Shown here piece by piece: positions 43,462 through 52,457 of a stretch of 64,000 nt of DNA. Positions within the stretch are counted from its first letter, which is position 1, and every line of letters starts with the position of its first letter. The translations under genes were made by a program, and so were the position numbers. Source of the DNA: Tersicoccus phoenicis (GTDB lineage Bacteria; Actinomycetota; Actinomycetes; Actinomycetales; Micrococcaceae); assembly GCF_001968835.1 (NCBI RefSeq), contig NZ_MRDE01000006.1, forward strand, positions 1-64,000, given 5' to 3'. The notes under the pieces were generated by a model. The model was not told the DNA's origin. It did not search any database and worked only from the letters and a program-made list of their open reading frames with translations.

Positions 43462-44892
43462 ATGGCCTCCGTTCCCGCACGGCTGGCCGGGGATGCGTCC
43501 CCGGCCACTGACACCGACACCGCAGCTGCGCCGCCGGCGACCATCACGGTCCCGCTGGATCCGAGCCGGTTGCCGAACGGACTGGTGGGTCTGGTCGAGG
43601 CGACACGGGGTACGGGTGTTCCGGCGGTGTGGCTGCGTCGCGGCGACGGCCTCGTCGGCATCGGCACGGCCGCGCGGTACACGGTCTCCGGCCCCGAGCG
43701 CTTCGGCCGTGCCCGGCAGTGGTGGCGCGAGGTCACCGCGACCGCCCGACGCGAGAACCGAGTCGGCGGGCCCGGCACCGGTCCGCTCGCGTTCGGTTCC
43801 TTCGCCTTCGCCGGGGACTCCGCCTTCGCCTCCCGGCTGATCGTGCCCGAACTCGTCGTCGGGACGTCGGACGACGGCCGGTGCTGGTTGACGCAACAGA
43901 CCACCGCGGACGAGGCGCCGACCGCGCGGACGGCCTTCGCGGCTCTCGATGCCCTGCTCGCCGCCGCGCCCGCCGCTGACGTTGCTGGTGGTGCGGCGGG
44001 CGGCGCCCCTGCTGGTGCTGCTTCTGCTGGTGTCGTGCGCGGCCGGGTCCGGGACGGGTCCCTGACCGGGCAACAGTGGATGGACGCCGTCGCCGCGGGC
44101 GTGCGACGGATCAACGCCGGTGAACTGCACAAGCTGGTCCTGGCGCGCGACGTCGTCGTCGAACTCGACTCCCCCAGGGAACCCGCCGTCGTCCTCGCCG
44201 ACCTCGCCGAACGGTACCGGGACTGCTGGACCTACTCGGTGGAGGGACTGGTCGGTTCCACCCCCGAGATGCTGATCAAGGTCGAGGACAACGTGGCGCG
44301 TGCCCGGGTGCTGGCGGGCACGCTTGACCGGGCGAGCGCCCCGGCCGACGATCCCGATTACGCCCAGCGGGTGCTGTGGGGGTCGGACAAGCAGCGGCAG
44401 GAGCACGACTTCGCGATCACCTCCCTACTGGACCGGCTCACCAGCTACACCGACGCCATGACCGTCTCCAGCGAACCGTTCGTGCTGGAGCTGCCCAACG
44501 TGTGGCACCTGGCCTCGGACGTGACGGCCGTGCTCAACGACGCCCCTTCCCCCACCGGCAAGCACCGCACGCCCGGGGCCCTGGCGCTGGCCGAGGCCCT
44601 GCACCCCACGGCGGCGGTGTGCGGCACCCCGACGGCGACCGCCGCCGGGGTGATCAGCGAACTCGAGCACCTGGACCGGGGCCCGTACGCGGGTCCGGTC
44701 GGCTGGGTGGACGCGACCGGCAACGGCGAGTGGGGTATCGCCCTGCGCGGCGCGGTGCTGGAGAGCCCCACGACGGCCCGGTTGTTCGCCGGCTGTGGCA
44801 TCGTCGAGGCCTCGGACCCGGCGGCCGAGCTGCGCGAGACGTGGGCGAAGTTCCGGCCGATGCTGCAGGCCCTCGGCGTCCAGGCGCCCTGA
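43462..44892 (+). CDS. menF: Isochorismate synthase MenF
   Basis: This enzyme converts chorismate to isochorismate, the entry to menaquinone synthesis. The 476-residue protein has the chorismate-utilising domain: [91 protein letters not shown] and [20 protein letters not shown]. The N-terminal 60 residues are Ala/Pro-rich. A salicylate-forming or siderophore isochorismate synthase is less likely because menG and the tail enzymes are divergent neighbours. A rearranged partial copy lies 1 kb downstream, beyond the Mn catalase. Confidence 0.94.
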   Translation: MASVPARLAGDASPATDTDTAAAPPATITVPLDPSRLPNGLVGLVEATRGTGVPAVWLRRGDGLVGIGTAARYTVSGPERFGRARQWWREVTATARRENRVGGPGTGPLAFGSFAFAGDSAFASRLIVPELVVGTSDDGRCWLTQQTTADEAPTARTAFAALDALLAAAPAADVAGGAAGGAPAGAASAGVVRGRVRDGSLTGQQWMDAVAAGVRRINAGELHKLVLARDVVVELDSPREPAVVLADLAERYRDCWTYSVEGLVGSTPEMLIKVEDNVARARVLAGTLDRASAPADDPDYAQRVLWGSDKQRQEHDFAITSLLDRLTSYTDAMTVSSEPFVLELPNVWHLASDVTAVLNDAPSPTGKHRTPGALALAEALHPTAAVCGTPTATAAGVISELEHLDRGPYAGPVGWVDATGNGEWGIALRGAVLESPTTARLFAGCGIVEASDPAAELRETWAKFRPMLQALGVQAP

Positions 44893-44901
44893 TTGGTCGG
44901 C

Positions 44902-45783
44902 TCACTCCCGCTTCAGCTTGTCCTGCACCGTGCCCGCCATCTTCTCGGCCACGTTGAGTAGCTCCGTGGTCCCGTAGAAGCGCGCGTCGGGATGTGTGAC
45001 CGGTGGCATCGGGACGCCGGCCATGGGCTCGGGCTGATAGCCGAACTCCGCCTTGCTGTCCGGGGTGGGGCCGGAGGCCCACGCGCCCTCGGACAGGTGC
45101 TCCCCGTCCGAGAACTGGTAGGTGGTGTAGGAGAACTCCGAGGCCTCCTTGGACTGGGGGAAGTTGCTGGGCACCGGCATCTGCTCGAGGCCGTCCGCCT
45201 TCAGTTCCTCCACGGCCGCCGCCCACTGGTTCTGGTGCATGGTGTCCCGGGCGAGCAGGAAGGACAGCAGATCCCGCACGCCGGAGTCGTCGGTCATGTG
45301 GTACAGCCGGGCGACCTGGGCCCGGCCCTGCATCTCGGCGTTCAGGTTGGAGGTCATGTCGGCCAGGAGGTTGCCGCTGGCGGTCACGTAGCCGCCGGTC
45401 CACGGGTTGCCCATGCTGTCCACCGGCCGAGCTCCCGCCCCGGCCACGATGGCGTGCTGCAGGTCGGTCCCGCCGACGACGGCGGCGACCGTCGGATCGT
45501 CCTGTACGGCGTCACCGGTGATGCCGAGTGGCGCCTTCTCGAGCAACTGCGCCACCATCGTGGCGAGCATCTCGACGTGCCCGAACTCCTCGGCGGCCGT
45601 ACTGAAGAGCAGGTCGCGGTACTTGCCGGGGATGTGCGCGTTCCAGGCCTGGAAGCTGTACTGCATGGCGACGGTGATCTCGCCGTACTGGCCGCCGATC
45701 ACTTCCTGGAGCTTGCGGGCGTACACGGCGTCGGGTTCGTTGGGCTTGGCGCGGTACTGCAGGGTCTGGCGGTGGAAGAACAT
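44902..45783 (-). CDS. Manganese catalase
   Basis: The 293-residue ferritin-like four-helix protein has a di-manganese site that dismutates hydrogen peroxide without heme. MFFHRQTLQYRAKPNEPDAV at the start, LQEVIGGQYGEITVAMQYSF, STAAEEFGHVEMLATMVAQL and SFLLARDTMHQNQWAAAVEE supply the Glu/His ligands, with the EEFGH and RD-x-x-HQ motifs present. The C-terminal 50 residues are Pro-rich, as in the actinobacterial family. It is convergent with menF, nine bases apart, and followed on its 5' side by the menF remnant. It backs up KatA, perhaps under iron limitation. Confidence 0.95.
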   Translation of the reverse strand: MFFHRQTLQYRAKPNEPDAVYARKLQEVIGGQYGEITVAMQYSFQAWNAHIPGKYRDLLFSTAAEEFGHVEMLATMVAQLLEKAPLGITGDAVQDDPTVAAVVGGTDLQHAIVAGAGARPVDSMGNPWTGGYVTASGNLLADMTSNLNAEMQGRAQVARLYHMTDDSGVRDLLSFLLARDTMHQNQWAAAVEELKADGLEQMPVPSNFPQSKEASEFSYTTYQFSDGEHLSEGAWASGPTPDSKAEFGYQPEPMAGVPMPPVTHPDARFYGTTELLNVAEKMAGTVQDKLKRE

Positions 45784-45939
45784 GAGAGGCCTCGTCTTCG
45801 TCGTCCTGTGCCCGACCTCGGCCGGATGCGTCGGCCGGGCCGCACCCGGCCGGGCGCGTGGTCCTAAGCCTACTGATCAGTGCGGGATCAGCAATAGACC
45901 ACAAAGGCGCGGAACCGCTTCCGAGAGCGAGGCCGACAC

Positions 45940-46357
45940 CGTGGTGCGTGGCCGGTGCTGGCGGGCACGCTGGACCGGGCGAGGGAAGAAGGGGCGTCAT
46001 TGAGCACGGCCGTCACGTCCGAGGCCAGGTGCCACACGTTGGGCAGCTCCAGCACGAACGGTTCGCTGGAGACGGTCATGGCGTCGGTGTAGCTGGTGAG
46101 CCGGTCCAGTAGGGAGGTGATCGCGAAGTCGTGCTCCTGCCGCTGTTTGTCCGACCCCCACAGCACCCGCTGGGCGTAATCGGGATCGTCGGCCGAGGCG
46201 CTCCGCCCTGCGGGGCGCGGTGCTGGAGTGCCCCACGACGGCGCGGCTGTTCGCCGGCTGTGGCATAGTCGAGGCCTCGGGCCCGGCGGCGGAGCTGCGG
46301 GAGATGTGGGCGAAGTTCCGGCCGATGCTGCAGGCGCTGGGCGTCCAAGCGCCCTGA
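45940..46357 (+). pseudogene. Rearranged second copy of menF
   Basis: A fragment of a second menF reads AGTLDRA in the plus sense up to about 45987, is interrupted by an inverted 215-bp segment, and resumes in the plus sense at 46204 as [20 protein letters not shown] to the native GCGCCCTGA end at 46357. The final 154 bases match the intact gene (44739-44892) with only scattered substitutions. The segment corresponding to 44550-44738 is missing. It cannot make an enzyme. The copy ends exactly where a duplicated piece of the next gene begins. The 45784-45939 stretch before it shows no gene. Confidence 0.85.
45988..46202 (-). repeat. Inverted 215-bp menF segment
   Basis: The minus strand reads [40 protein letters not shown] and [18 protein letters not shown], almost identical to the intact menF at 44335-44549 but in opposite orientation. 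Both ends are sharp. It forms a long inverted repeat with the intact menF about 1.5 kb away, a substrate for recombination through the Mn catalase gene. Confidence 0.85.
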
Positions 46358-46574
46358 ACTCTTCACCCCCGACCTCGGCACGGCGCCGCCGGTCGAGCGT
46401 TCCAGTGACTCCGGTGACTCCGGTGGCACCGGACCGGAGACCGCGACGTCCACCAAGCCGGTGCCCGAACCCGCGAGTTCTGTCAGTGGCAACGGGTTGA
46501 CTCATGACATGGAGGAACTCTTCACCCTCGACCTAGGCACGGCGCCGACGGTCGAGCGTGCCGGTGACCCCGGG
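46357..46574 (+). repeat. Direct repeat duplicating the DUF222 gene 5' segment
   Basis: About 58 bases at 46357-46414 recur with about 85-90% identity at 46516-46573. Both encode ELFT(P/L)DLGTAP(P/T)VER in the same frame. The first copy is fused to the menF remnant stop; the second is the start of the DUF222 gene. The duplication probably arose with the menF rearrangement. Confidence 0.8.
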
Positions 46575-48197
46575 GACGACGCCGCGCAAGAGCCGCTCGG
46601 CCGGGTGAACGCCGTCCCGCTCACGGTCGACGACATCGTCGGCCGTGTCCGCACGGTCGGCAAGGCGGGAGGCACCGCCGGGACCGACGAGCTCATCGGG
46701 GCGCTCGAGCAGATGAGACAGGTCGAGTCATGGCTGGCCGCGCGCAAGCACGCTCTCGTCCTCACCGCCGCGCGCTCCGCCGAACGTGACCACGAGGCGT
46801 GGATCGCCGCGCAGCCGACGTGGGATGAATCGCTGCCCGAGAGCACTTCGACGGTACCGGCCCGCAGTGGACTGGCACGCGCCGAACGACTCGCGATCGC
46901 CGAGCGCAGCGCCGTGGCGGAGATCGCCTGCGCGCTGCGCATCGCGGAAGGCGCGGCGTCCACGCTCCTCACGCAAGCCGAGCTCTTCGACGCGCGCCTG
47001 CCGGGGACCGCTGCCGCGCTGGAGGCGGGAACGATCACGGCCGCGGCCGCAGGGGTGATCCTCGAGAGCGCCGAGGAGTATCTCGGCCTGTCGATCACGG
47101 ACGCGCAGACCGAAGCCCGCGTGCTGACAGCGGTCGCCCAGACCGAGCGGTTCCTCCTGGACAAGGCGCTCACCGGCACCAAGGGGGAGGTGGCCGCCCG
47201 AGCACGCCGGTTGCGGGACCGGTTCCATCCCTTCTCCCCCCGGCGACGCCAGGAGCTTGCCCGAGCGGACCGGTGCGTGCGGGTGGGACCGGGCCGCGAC
47301 GGCATGGCGCATCTGACGGCCTGGCTGCCGGCGGTGGACGCCCACGCGATCGACCGCCAATTGTCGGCTTTGGCCCGCGCCGCCCTGGGGCCCCAGCTCG
47401 AGGACGCCCACGACCCCCGCCCGCAGGCTGATCCGCACTACGGCGGTGCCCCGGACGACCGTACCGTCGGTCAAGCGCGGGCCGACGTGCTCACGGACCT
47501 GCTCACCGGGCCAGCCGCAGCAACGAGGGCTGGAGTCGATGCCGGTGCAGGCTTCGATGCCAGTACCGGAGCCCGCGTCACGAGCGGCAAGGGTACGAGC
47601 TCGACCGCGCAGGCCATCGACGCCGGCACCCCACCCGCCATCAGCGGCCCGGTGAACGCACCGCCGTCGCTGGTGCTGACCATGCCGGCGTCCGTGCTGC
47701 TCGGCGGCGACGGTCCTGCGGTCTTCGGAGCGTTCGGGTGCGTCCCGGTGGAGGATGCCCGCCGGCTCGCGACGACGGCTACGTCCTTCACCCTGGCAGT
47801 CACGGTCCAGGACGACGACTCACCGACCGGCAGTCGGCTGGTCACGGCCGGTCGGCAGTACCGGATTCCCGCGGAGCTGCGTCGCCGGCTGCAGCTACGG
47901 GACGGCACCTGCCGGTTTCCCGGCTGTCGACGCGACGTCCTGCGCTGCGATCTGGACCACCGGATCGCCTGGGCCGACGGCGGCACCACCGACGAGGCCA
48001 ACCTGGAACACCTGTGCCGACGCCACCACGTGCTCAAGCACCATTCCGCCTGGCAGGTGACCGGCCCACCCGGCGAAGACCGGGCCGACGTCGACTCCGC
48101 TCCCCCGACCTCGGCATCGTCATCTCCATCGGCGCTGCACTGGGTGTCGCCCACGGGCCGGCGCTACCGGAGCGATCCGGACGATCCACCCTTCTGA
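46509..48197 (+). CDS. DUF222 and HNH endonuclease domain protein (13E12-like)
   Basis: The 562-residue protein has the helical DUF222 domain (AERLAIAERSAVAEIACALR, LRIAEGAASTLLTQAELFDA) in its first two thirds and a C-terminal HNH motif (CRFPGCRRDVLRCDLDHRI, then LCRRHHVLKHH) with the Cys4 zinc frame. The family is present in multiple copies in actinobacterial genomes (REP13E12 in mycobacteria) and is often near mobile or repeated DNA; its biological role is unknown. The start is uncertain: the ATG at 46509 has no good ribosome binding site and a GTG at 46461 is in frame. Confidence 0.85.
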   Translation: MEELFTLDLGTAPTVERAGDPGDDAAQEPLGRVNAVPLTVDDIVGRVRTVGKAGGTAGTDELIGALEQMRQVESWLAARKHALVLTAARSAERDHEAWIAAQPTWDESLPESTSTVPARSGLARAERLAIAERSAVAEIACALRIAEGAASTLLTQAELFDARLPGTAAALEAGTITAAAAGVILESAEEYLGLSITDAQTEARVLTAVAQTERFLLDKALTGTKGEVAARARRLRDRFHPFSPRRRQELARADRCVRVGPGRDGMAHLTAWLPAVDAHAIDRQLSALARAALGPQLEDAHDPRPQADPHYGGAPDDRTVGQARADVLTDLLTGPAAATRAGVDAGAGFDASTGARVTSGKGTSSTAQAIDAGTPPAISGPVNAPPSLVLTMPASVLLGGDGPAVFGAFGCVPVEDARRLATTATSFTLAVTVQDDDSPTGSRLVTAGRQYRIPAELRRRLQLRDGTCRFPGCRRDVLRCDLDHRIAWADGGTTDEANLEHLCRRHHVLKHHSAWQVTGPPGEDRADVDSAPPTSASSSPSALHWVSPTGRRYRSDPDDPPF

Positions 48198-48218
48198 CGG
48201 CTGCCCCGGAGCCGGGAC

Positions 48219-50609
48219 TCATGCGGCGCCGGCCGCCACCAGCAAGCTGTCCCAACCACCGTGACTGTTACGTAGTGCTTCCTCCGAGCAGAACAGGTAA
48301 CGCCACGTGCCGAAGCTTCCGTCGTCGTTGACGAACCGTGCCCACTCCTGAGCGGCCTCTCGCTTCGCTTCGACGTCCCGCCGCTGCACGTCGTGGTCCG
48401 CTTTGCCCTCGATCAGCCAATGGATTCCCACGCTGTCCACAGCGACGAAGTCCGGGAAGTAGCGGCCACCGGTGTCGAGTTCGATGAAAGCCGGGTCATT
48501 GGGCTGGAGGCGCAACCACCAAGCAATGTTCGGCGAGCCGTCGAGGATCTCGGCGAGGCGGCGTTCGGTGGTCTTCGCATCGAACGAGGCCACGGGCAGC
48601 ACCGACTTGCGCCAGCCGCTGTACCAACGTCCGCGCTCGAAGTCGGCGTAGCGATCGCGGACGTCGGTGGGCATAGGGCGCGGCTCGACAGGAAGAGTGA
48701 CGGGTCTGAACGCATATTGCGGCTGCAGCCGGCGCGCGTTGTACTTCTGCCGGATCAGTACGTCGATGCCCCGAACGGCATGGTGGGCACGTTCTGCGCC
48801 CCAATGGATTTCGCTGTCCGCTTCCGCGCCAGCTCCGGCGACGAACGCACGAACGACGCGCCGAGCCGCATTGAACTCGGCCAAGGACTCCTCTACCAGC
48901 CCGAGGCCGAGGACCCGCGTCTCCAGTTCGGTCGTCACCTGATCGAGGGAGATCCACGCCTGGCGGGCTTCTCCGGGGTCCTGCGCCTCCCGGCGGATCT
49001 CGACATCGCCGCGACGCGTCCGTCTGGCGGCAAGCGCCTCGCGGATGAGCGGGATGCGGATCTCGTGCGCGAATGCGGCTCCGGCGGCTCGAGCGTCGGC
49101 GTCGTCGATCAGCGACAGGCTGAAGCGGACCGGGAGTACTTCCCGCTCACGACGCGGGAACCGGATCACCGGCGCACCACTGACACGGTGAAGTGTGCGG
49201 TACTCGACAGCGTCTCGTCGCCCTTCGGCCTCGGCCACCTCGTACTCCTTCAGGATCAAGGCGGCCGCGCCGTCGACCTGCTCGCCGTCGATCACCCGCG
49301 GAGGCGCCACCAGGCGGAGTGTCCCCTGTTCCTGCACCAGGTCGACCTGACCGGCTGCGTGCTGCCGTGCCCGCAGCTCAGCCTCGACATCGGTCGGTTC
49401 GCCCGTCGCAGCGCTTTCGCCGGGCGCCACGATCCGCTCGATGAGCGCGTCCTTCTGCTCCAGGAGTTTCCGGTAGGAGTCGTGTGCGACCAGATCCACG
49501 GTGTCAATCATGGGCACGCCGACGCGACGCCCGTAGGGAAGCCGCAAGCCACGACCGAGGATCTGCTCGGTTAAAGCTTCGGAGGCAAGCCGGCGTCGAG
49601 CGACGATGACGCCGATGTTCTTGACGTCCCAGCCCTCCTTGAGTTTGTCGACGCTGACGACAGCACGGATCGGCGAGTCCGGCGCCTCGACCGAGGCCAG
49701 AGCCTGCAGCGCCGTGTCCGAGGACTGCGAGGTGACTTCCAGCACCGCCGCCGGGTCACCGATGTACGCCTCGCCGGCCAGCAGGTCGGCCGTCTCGCGG
49801 GCATGTTGAACGGTCTGGCACACCACGAACAGCACCGGGTTGATCGCCCGTTCTCCGGTGGCGTCCGCCCACGTTCGGTAGGCGGCGGCCTTCACCGTCC
49901 GCAGATGACAAGCGTCGGCGAGCTGGGTAGCGAGGTCGTGATGCCCGTCCTGCCGGTACACAATGACGGGAATCTTCACGAGCCCGTCGGCGATCGCCTC
50001 GGCGAGACTGTATCGGTAGATCACCTTGGACTCGTCAGCTGGGTCGGGCGTCGCGGTGAGCCCGATCAGGGCGCGTGGATTCAGGTCCCGGATCGCGGAC
50101 GAGAACGCCTTCGCCTGGGAACGATAGACATGGTGCTCGTCGGCGATCACGACCAGGTCGTCCGCTGACTGGAGGTGGGAGTAGAGGTCCCCACCGATGA
50201 ACTCGTCCAGCTCGCGCACCCGGCGGGAGGTGTTCGCCGCCGGGCGGATCAACTGCTGAACCGTGAACACAAACAGCTTCAGGGTGCCCGAGTCGTGCAG
50301 GGCATCGCCGACCTGTCCCCGGGAGAAGTTCTCGGCCGTGATCAGGAGCGGTTGGTGGTCGGCACCGGGAACGTGCTTGGGGCTTCCCGGACTGAAGTTG
50401 GCGATCGTCTTGTCCTGGATCGTCCTGCCCGGAGTCACCACCAGGATGTTGCGAATGCCCTGGGCGGCCAGGTATTCGACGACGGCGGCGGCCAAGTAGG
50501 TCTTCCCGACGCCCGTTGCCAGATCGCACACGACCTCGTGGAACCCGTCGTCGTGGATCTCTCCCACGATGCGTGACAGGGCCGCCTTGTTCGGTGTGCG
50601 CAGATCCAT
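48219..50609 (-). CDS. Type III restriction endonuclease subunit Res
   Basis: The 796-residue frame carries the helicase part (LATGVGKTYLAAAVVEYLAA as Walker A; VVIADEHHVYRSQA as DExH; LIGLTATPDPADES; ILGRGLRLPYGRRVGV) and a C-terminal PD-(D/E)xK nuclease (GGRYFPDFVAV with WLIEGKADHD). Res translocates and cuts DNA only as a complex with Mod. The visible start is the ATG at 50609, but a second frame from an ATG at 50656, overlapping the mod stop as ATGA, reads MTWLQYDPGLIDEIAGW and would join this one if one base were missing near 50610. That looks like the native N-terminus. Confidence 0.9.
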   Translation of the reverse strand: MDLRTPNKAALSRIVGEIHDDGFHEVVCDLATGVGKTYLAAAVVEYLAAQGIRNILVVTPGRTIQDKTIANFSPGSPKHVPGADHQPLLITAENFSRGQVGDALHDSGTLKLFVFTVQQLIRPAANTSRRVRELDEFIGGDLYSHLQSADDLVVIADEHHVYRSQAKAFSSAIRDLNPRALIGLTATPDPADESKVIYRYSLAEAIADGLVKIPVIVYRQDGHHDLATQLADACHLRTVKAAAYRTWADATGERAINPVLFVVCQTVQHARETADLLAGEAYIGDPAAVLEVTSQSSDTALQALASVEAPDSPIRAVVSVDKLKEGWDVKNIGVIVARRRLASEALTEQILGRGLRLPYGRRVGVPMIDTVDLVAHDSYRKLLEQKDALIERIVAPGESAATGEPTDVEAELRARQHAAGQVDLVQEQGTLRLVAPPRVIDGEQVDGAAALILKEYEVAEAEGRRDAVEYRTLHRVSGAPVIRFPRREREVLPVRFSLSLIDDADARAAGAAFAHEIRIPLIREALAARRTRRGDVEIRREAQDPGEARQAWISLDQVTTELETRVLGLGLVEESLAEFNAARRVVRAFVAGAGAEADSEIHWGAERAHHAVRGIDVLIRQKYNARRLQPQYAFRPVTLPVEPRPMPTDVRDRYADFERGRWYSGWRKSVLPVASFDAKTTERRLAEILDGSPNIAWWLRLQPNDPAFIELDTGGRYFPDFVAVDSVGIHWLIEGKADHDVQRRDVEAKREAAQEWARFVNDDGSFGTWRYLFCSEEALRNSHGGWDSLLVAAGAA

Positions 50610-50652
50610 CCGGCGATCTCATCGATCAGTCCGGGATCGTACTGAAGCCAGG

Positions 50653-52317
50653 TCATCGCACGACACCACGGTGCAGCAGGTCCCGCGGCGCCTTCCGCAA
50701 CCGAGAGCCGGGGCTCAACTCCTCGAGCAACACCCCAGCCTCCGGTGTGGCGGCCTTGCCGACCACCACGGTGCGTTCTCCGTCACCCAGCCGTGCCACC
50801 ACGGCACGGACCACCGCATCGTCGACCACCCCGTCGATGACCGCCAGCCGTTCACGCCCCCTGGCGCCGGCGAAGGGCGGATCGCACTCGGTGGTGAAGC
50901 CGAGCTGCGCCGCGATAGCCCGGGAAAGGGCGCTGCCGGTGGCCCACGCGGCCAGGAAGACGTGCCCGTCCGCAATGTCATACAGCGACGGGCCCACCTC
51001 CACGTGCCGGAAGCCGCCGCCACCGCTCCAGGCCGTGGCTTCGGTGACACCGCCCGGGTCTGCACCGTTGACGACCTTCTCCAGGCGCGGCCGGGTGAAG
51101 GTTTCGACGGTTTCGGGCGACAGTTCGACCGTCACCCACCGGCGCCCCATCTTGTGCGCCACGGCAGCCGTCGTTCCGGAGCCGCCGAAGCAGTCGAGGA
51201 CGATGTCACCGGGATTGGTAGCGATATGGATCACGCGCTGGAGCAGTCGCTCGGGCTTGGGGGTGGAGAAGGGAATCATCCCTTTGAACAGAGCCTGAAT
51301 CTCGTTCTTGCCACTTTGATTGTGTCCGACTTCGGCGTAAGGCCAGAGAGTCTGAGGCACTCGCCCACGAACCTCCGACAGAAATCGCTTCAGAGCTGGG
51401 ATGTTGTCGGATCGTTCACCCCACCAGATCCGTCCGTCCTGATCCAGCTCTCGGAGACGCCCTTCGGAGACGCGCCAATATCTTCCCGGGGGCGGACCAG
51501 GGATGACTCGACCGCTTGGCGTCGTCACCGGGTAGACGCCCAATCTGTAGGACTTGTTGGCTACAAGGTCACCGGGCTTCCAGACACCACGCACGTCTTC
51601 GTCGGGATTCCGGTATGCAGCGTCCATCTCGGGTGTGCGCGGAAGTGGCTGCGGCCGCCACACCTCGGCGTCGCGCGCGTATACGAGAACGTAGTCGTGA
51701 TCCACAGACAAGTGACGCGCCGAGTTCTTTGGGCTGTAGACCTTCTCCCAGATGACCGTGGCGATGAAGTTCGCTCTTCCGAACACTTCGTCCATGAGCA
51801 CCGGGCAGTACGCCATCTCGGCGTCGTCGAGGTGGACCCACACCGAGCCGTCGGGGGCGAGGAGATCGCGGATGAGCAGCAGCCGGTCCCGCATCATCGT
51901 CAGCCACACCGAGTGCTCCAGGGCATCGTCGTAGTGGTCGAACGCCTGGCCCGTGTTGAACGGCGGGTCGATGTACACCAGCTTGACCCTGCCCCGATAC
52001 TCCGAGGCGTACTCGGGAATGCGCGTGAGCGCGTGCAGAGCGTCGTACGAGTCCCCGGTGATGAGCTGGTTGTCAGTGGTGGGAGCAGACGTATCACCGA
52101 CCTCGCCCACGCTGGACCGCTCCTGGAGGAGACGCACCTCGGTGACCCGCGGATCGTCCCGGGGCACCCAGGCATAGCCGCCGTCCGGCGTCCCGATCAG
52201 CGCCCGGTCCTTCCCAACCCAGGACAGCGTCAGACACCCCACGGTAGACCGTCCCGACGTCGCCGCCATCGCATCAGCCGTCGGTGAGGCCGACGTGGTC
52301 GTGTCCGGGGAAATCAC
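50653..52317 (-). CDS. Type III modification methyltransferase Mod
   Basis: A 554-residue DNA adenine/cytosine-N4 methyltransferase of the beta class. The catalytic DPPFNTG (in RVKLVYIDPPFNTGQAF) precedes the SAM-binding FGGSGTTAAVAHKMGRRW, with a central target-recognition region between (YSPKNSARHLSVDHDYVLVY through PQTLWPYAEVGHNQSGKNEI). It methylates one strand of an asymmetric site and supplies recognition for Res. The GTG at 52317 is the most upstream start; the first 35 residues are Ser/Thr-rich and may not be translated. The recognition sequence cannot be read from the gene. Confidence 0.9.
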   Translation of the reverse strand: MISPDTTTSASPTADAMAATSGRSTVGCLTLSWVGKDRALIGTPDGGYAWVPRDDPRVTEVRLLQERSSVGEVGDTSAPTTDNQLITGDSYDALHALTRIPEYASEYRGRVKLVYIDPPFNTGQAFDHYDDALEHSVWLTMMRDRLLLIRDLLAPDGSVWVHLDDAEMAYCPVLMDEVFGRANFIATVIWEKVYSPKNSARHLSVDHDYVLVYARDAEVWRPQPLPRTPEMDAAYRNPDEDVRGVWKPGDLVANKSYRLGVYPVTTPSGRVIPGPPPGRYWRVSEGRLRELDQDGRIWWGERSDNIPALKRFLSEVRGRVPQTLWPYAEVGHNQSGKNEIQALFKGMIPFSTPKPERLLQRVIHIATNPGDIVLDCFGGSGTTAAVAHKMGRRWVTVELSPETVETFTRPRLEKVVNGADPGGVTEATAWSGGGGFRHVEVGPSLYDIADGHVFLAAWATGSALSRAIAAQLGFTTECDPPFAGARGRERLAVIDGVVDDAVVRAVVARLGDGERTVVVGKAATPEAGVLLEELSPGSRLRKAPRDLLHRGVVR

Positions 52318-52457
52318 AGCTCCACCCTAGAGCTTCGCCCCTCCCACTCGGCGCGCGAAACAGCGCAGACACATCAGGTGGTGCATACTCGTCAGAACAT
52401 ACGCAATGGCAGTGAGCCGTTGCCTGCTTGTTGCCTGCCCGTTCACAGGAGGACGTT

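Noticed and set aside
45888-46505. Minus-strand 205-codon ORF containing MenF sequence
   Set aside because: Only the inverted 215-bp menF piece gives homology; both flanks are unrelated, so it is not a real gene.
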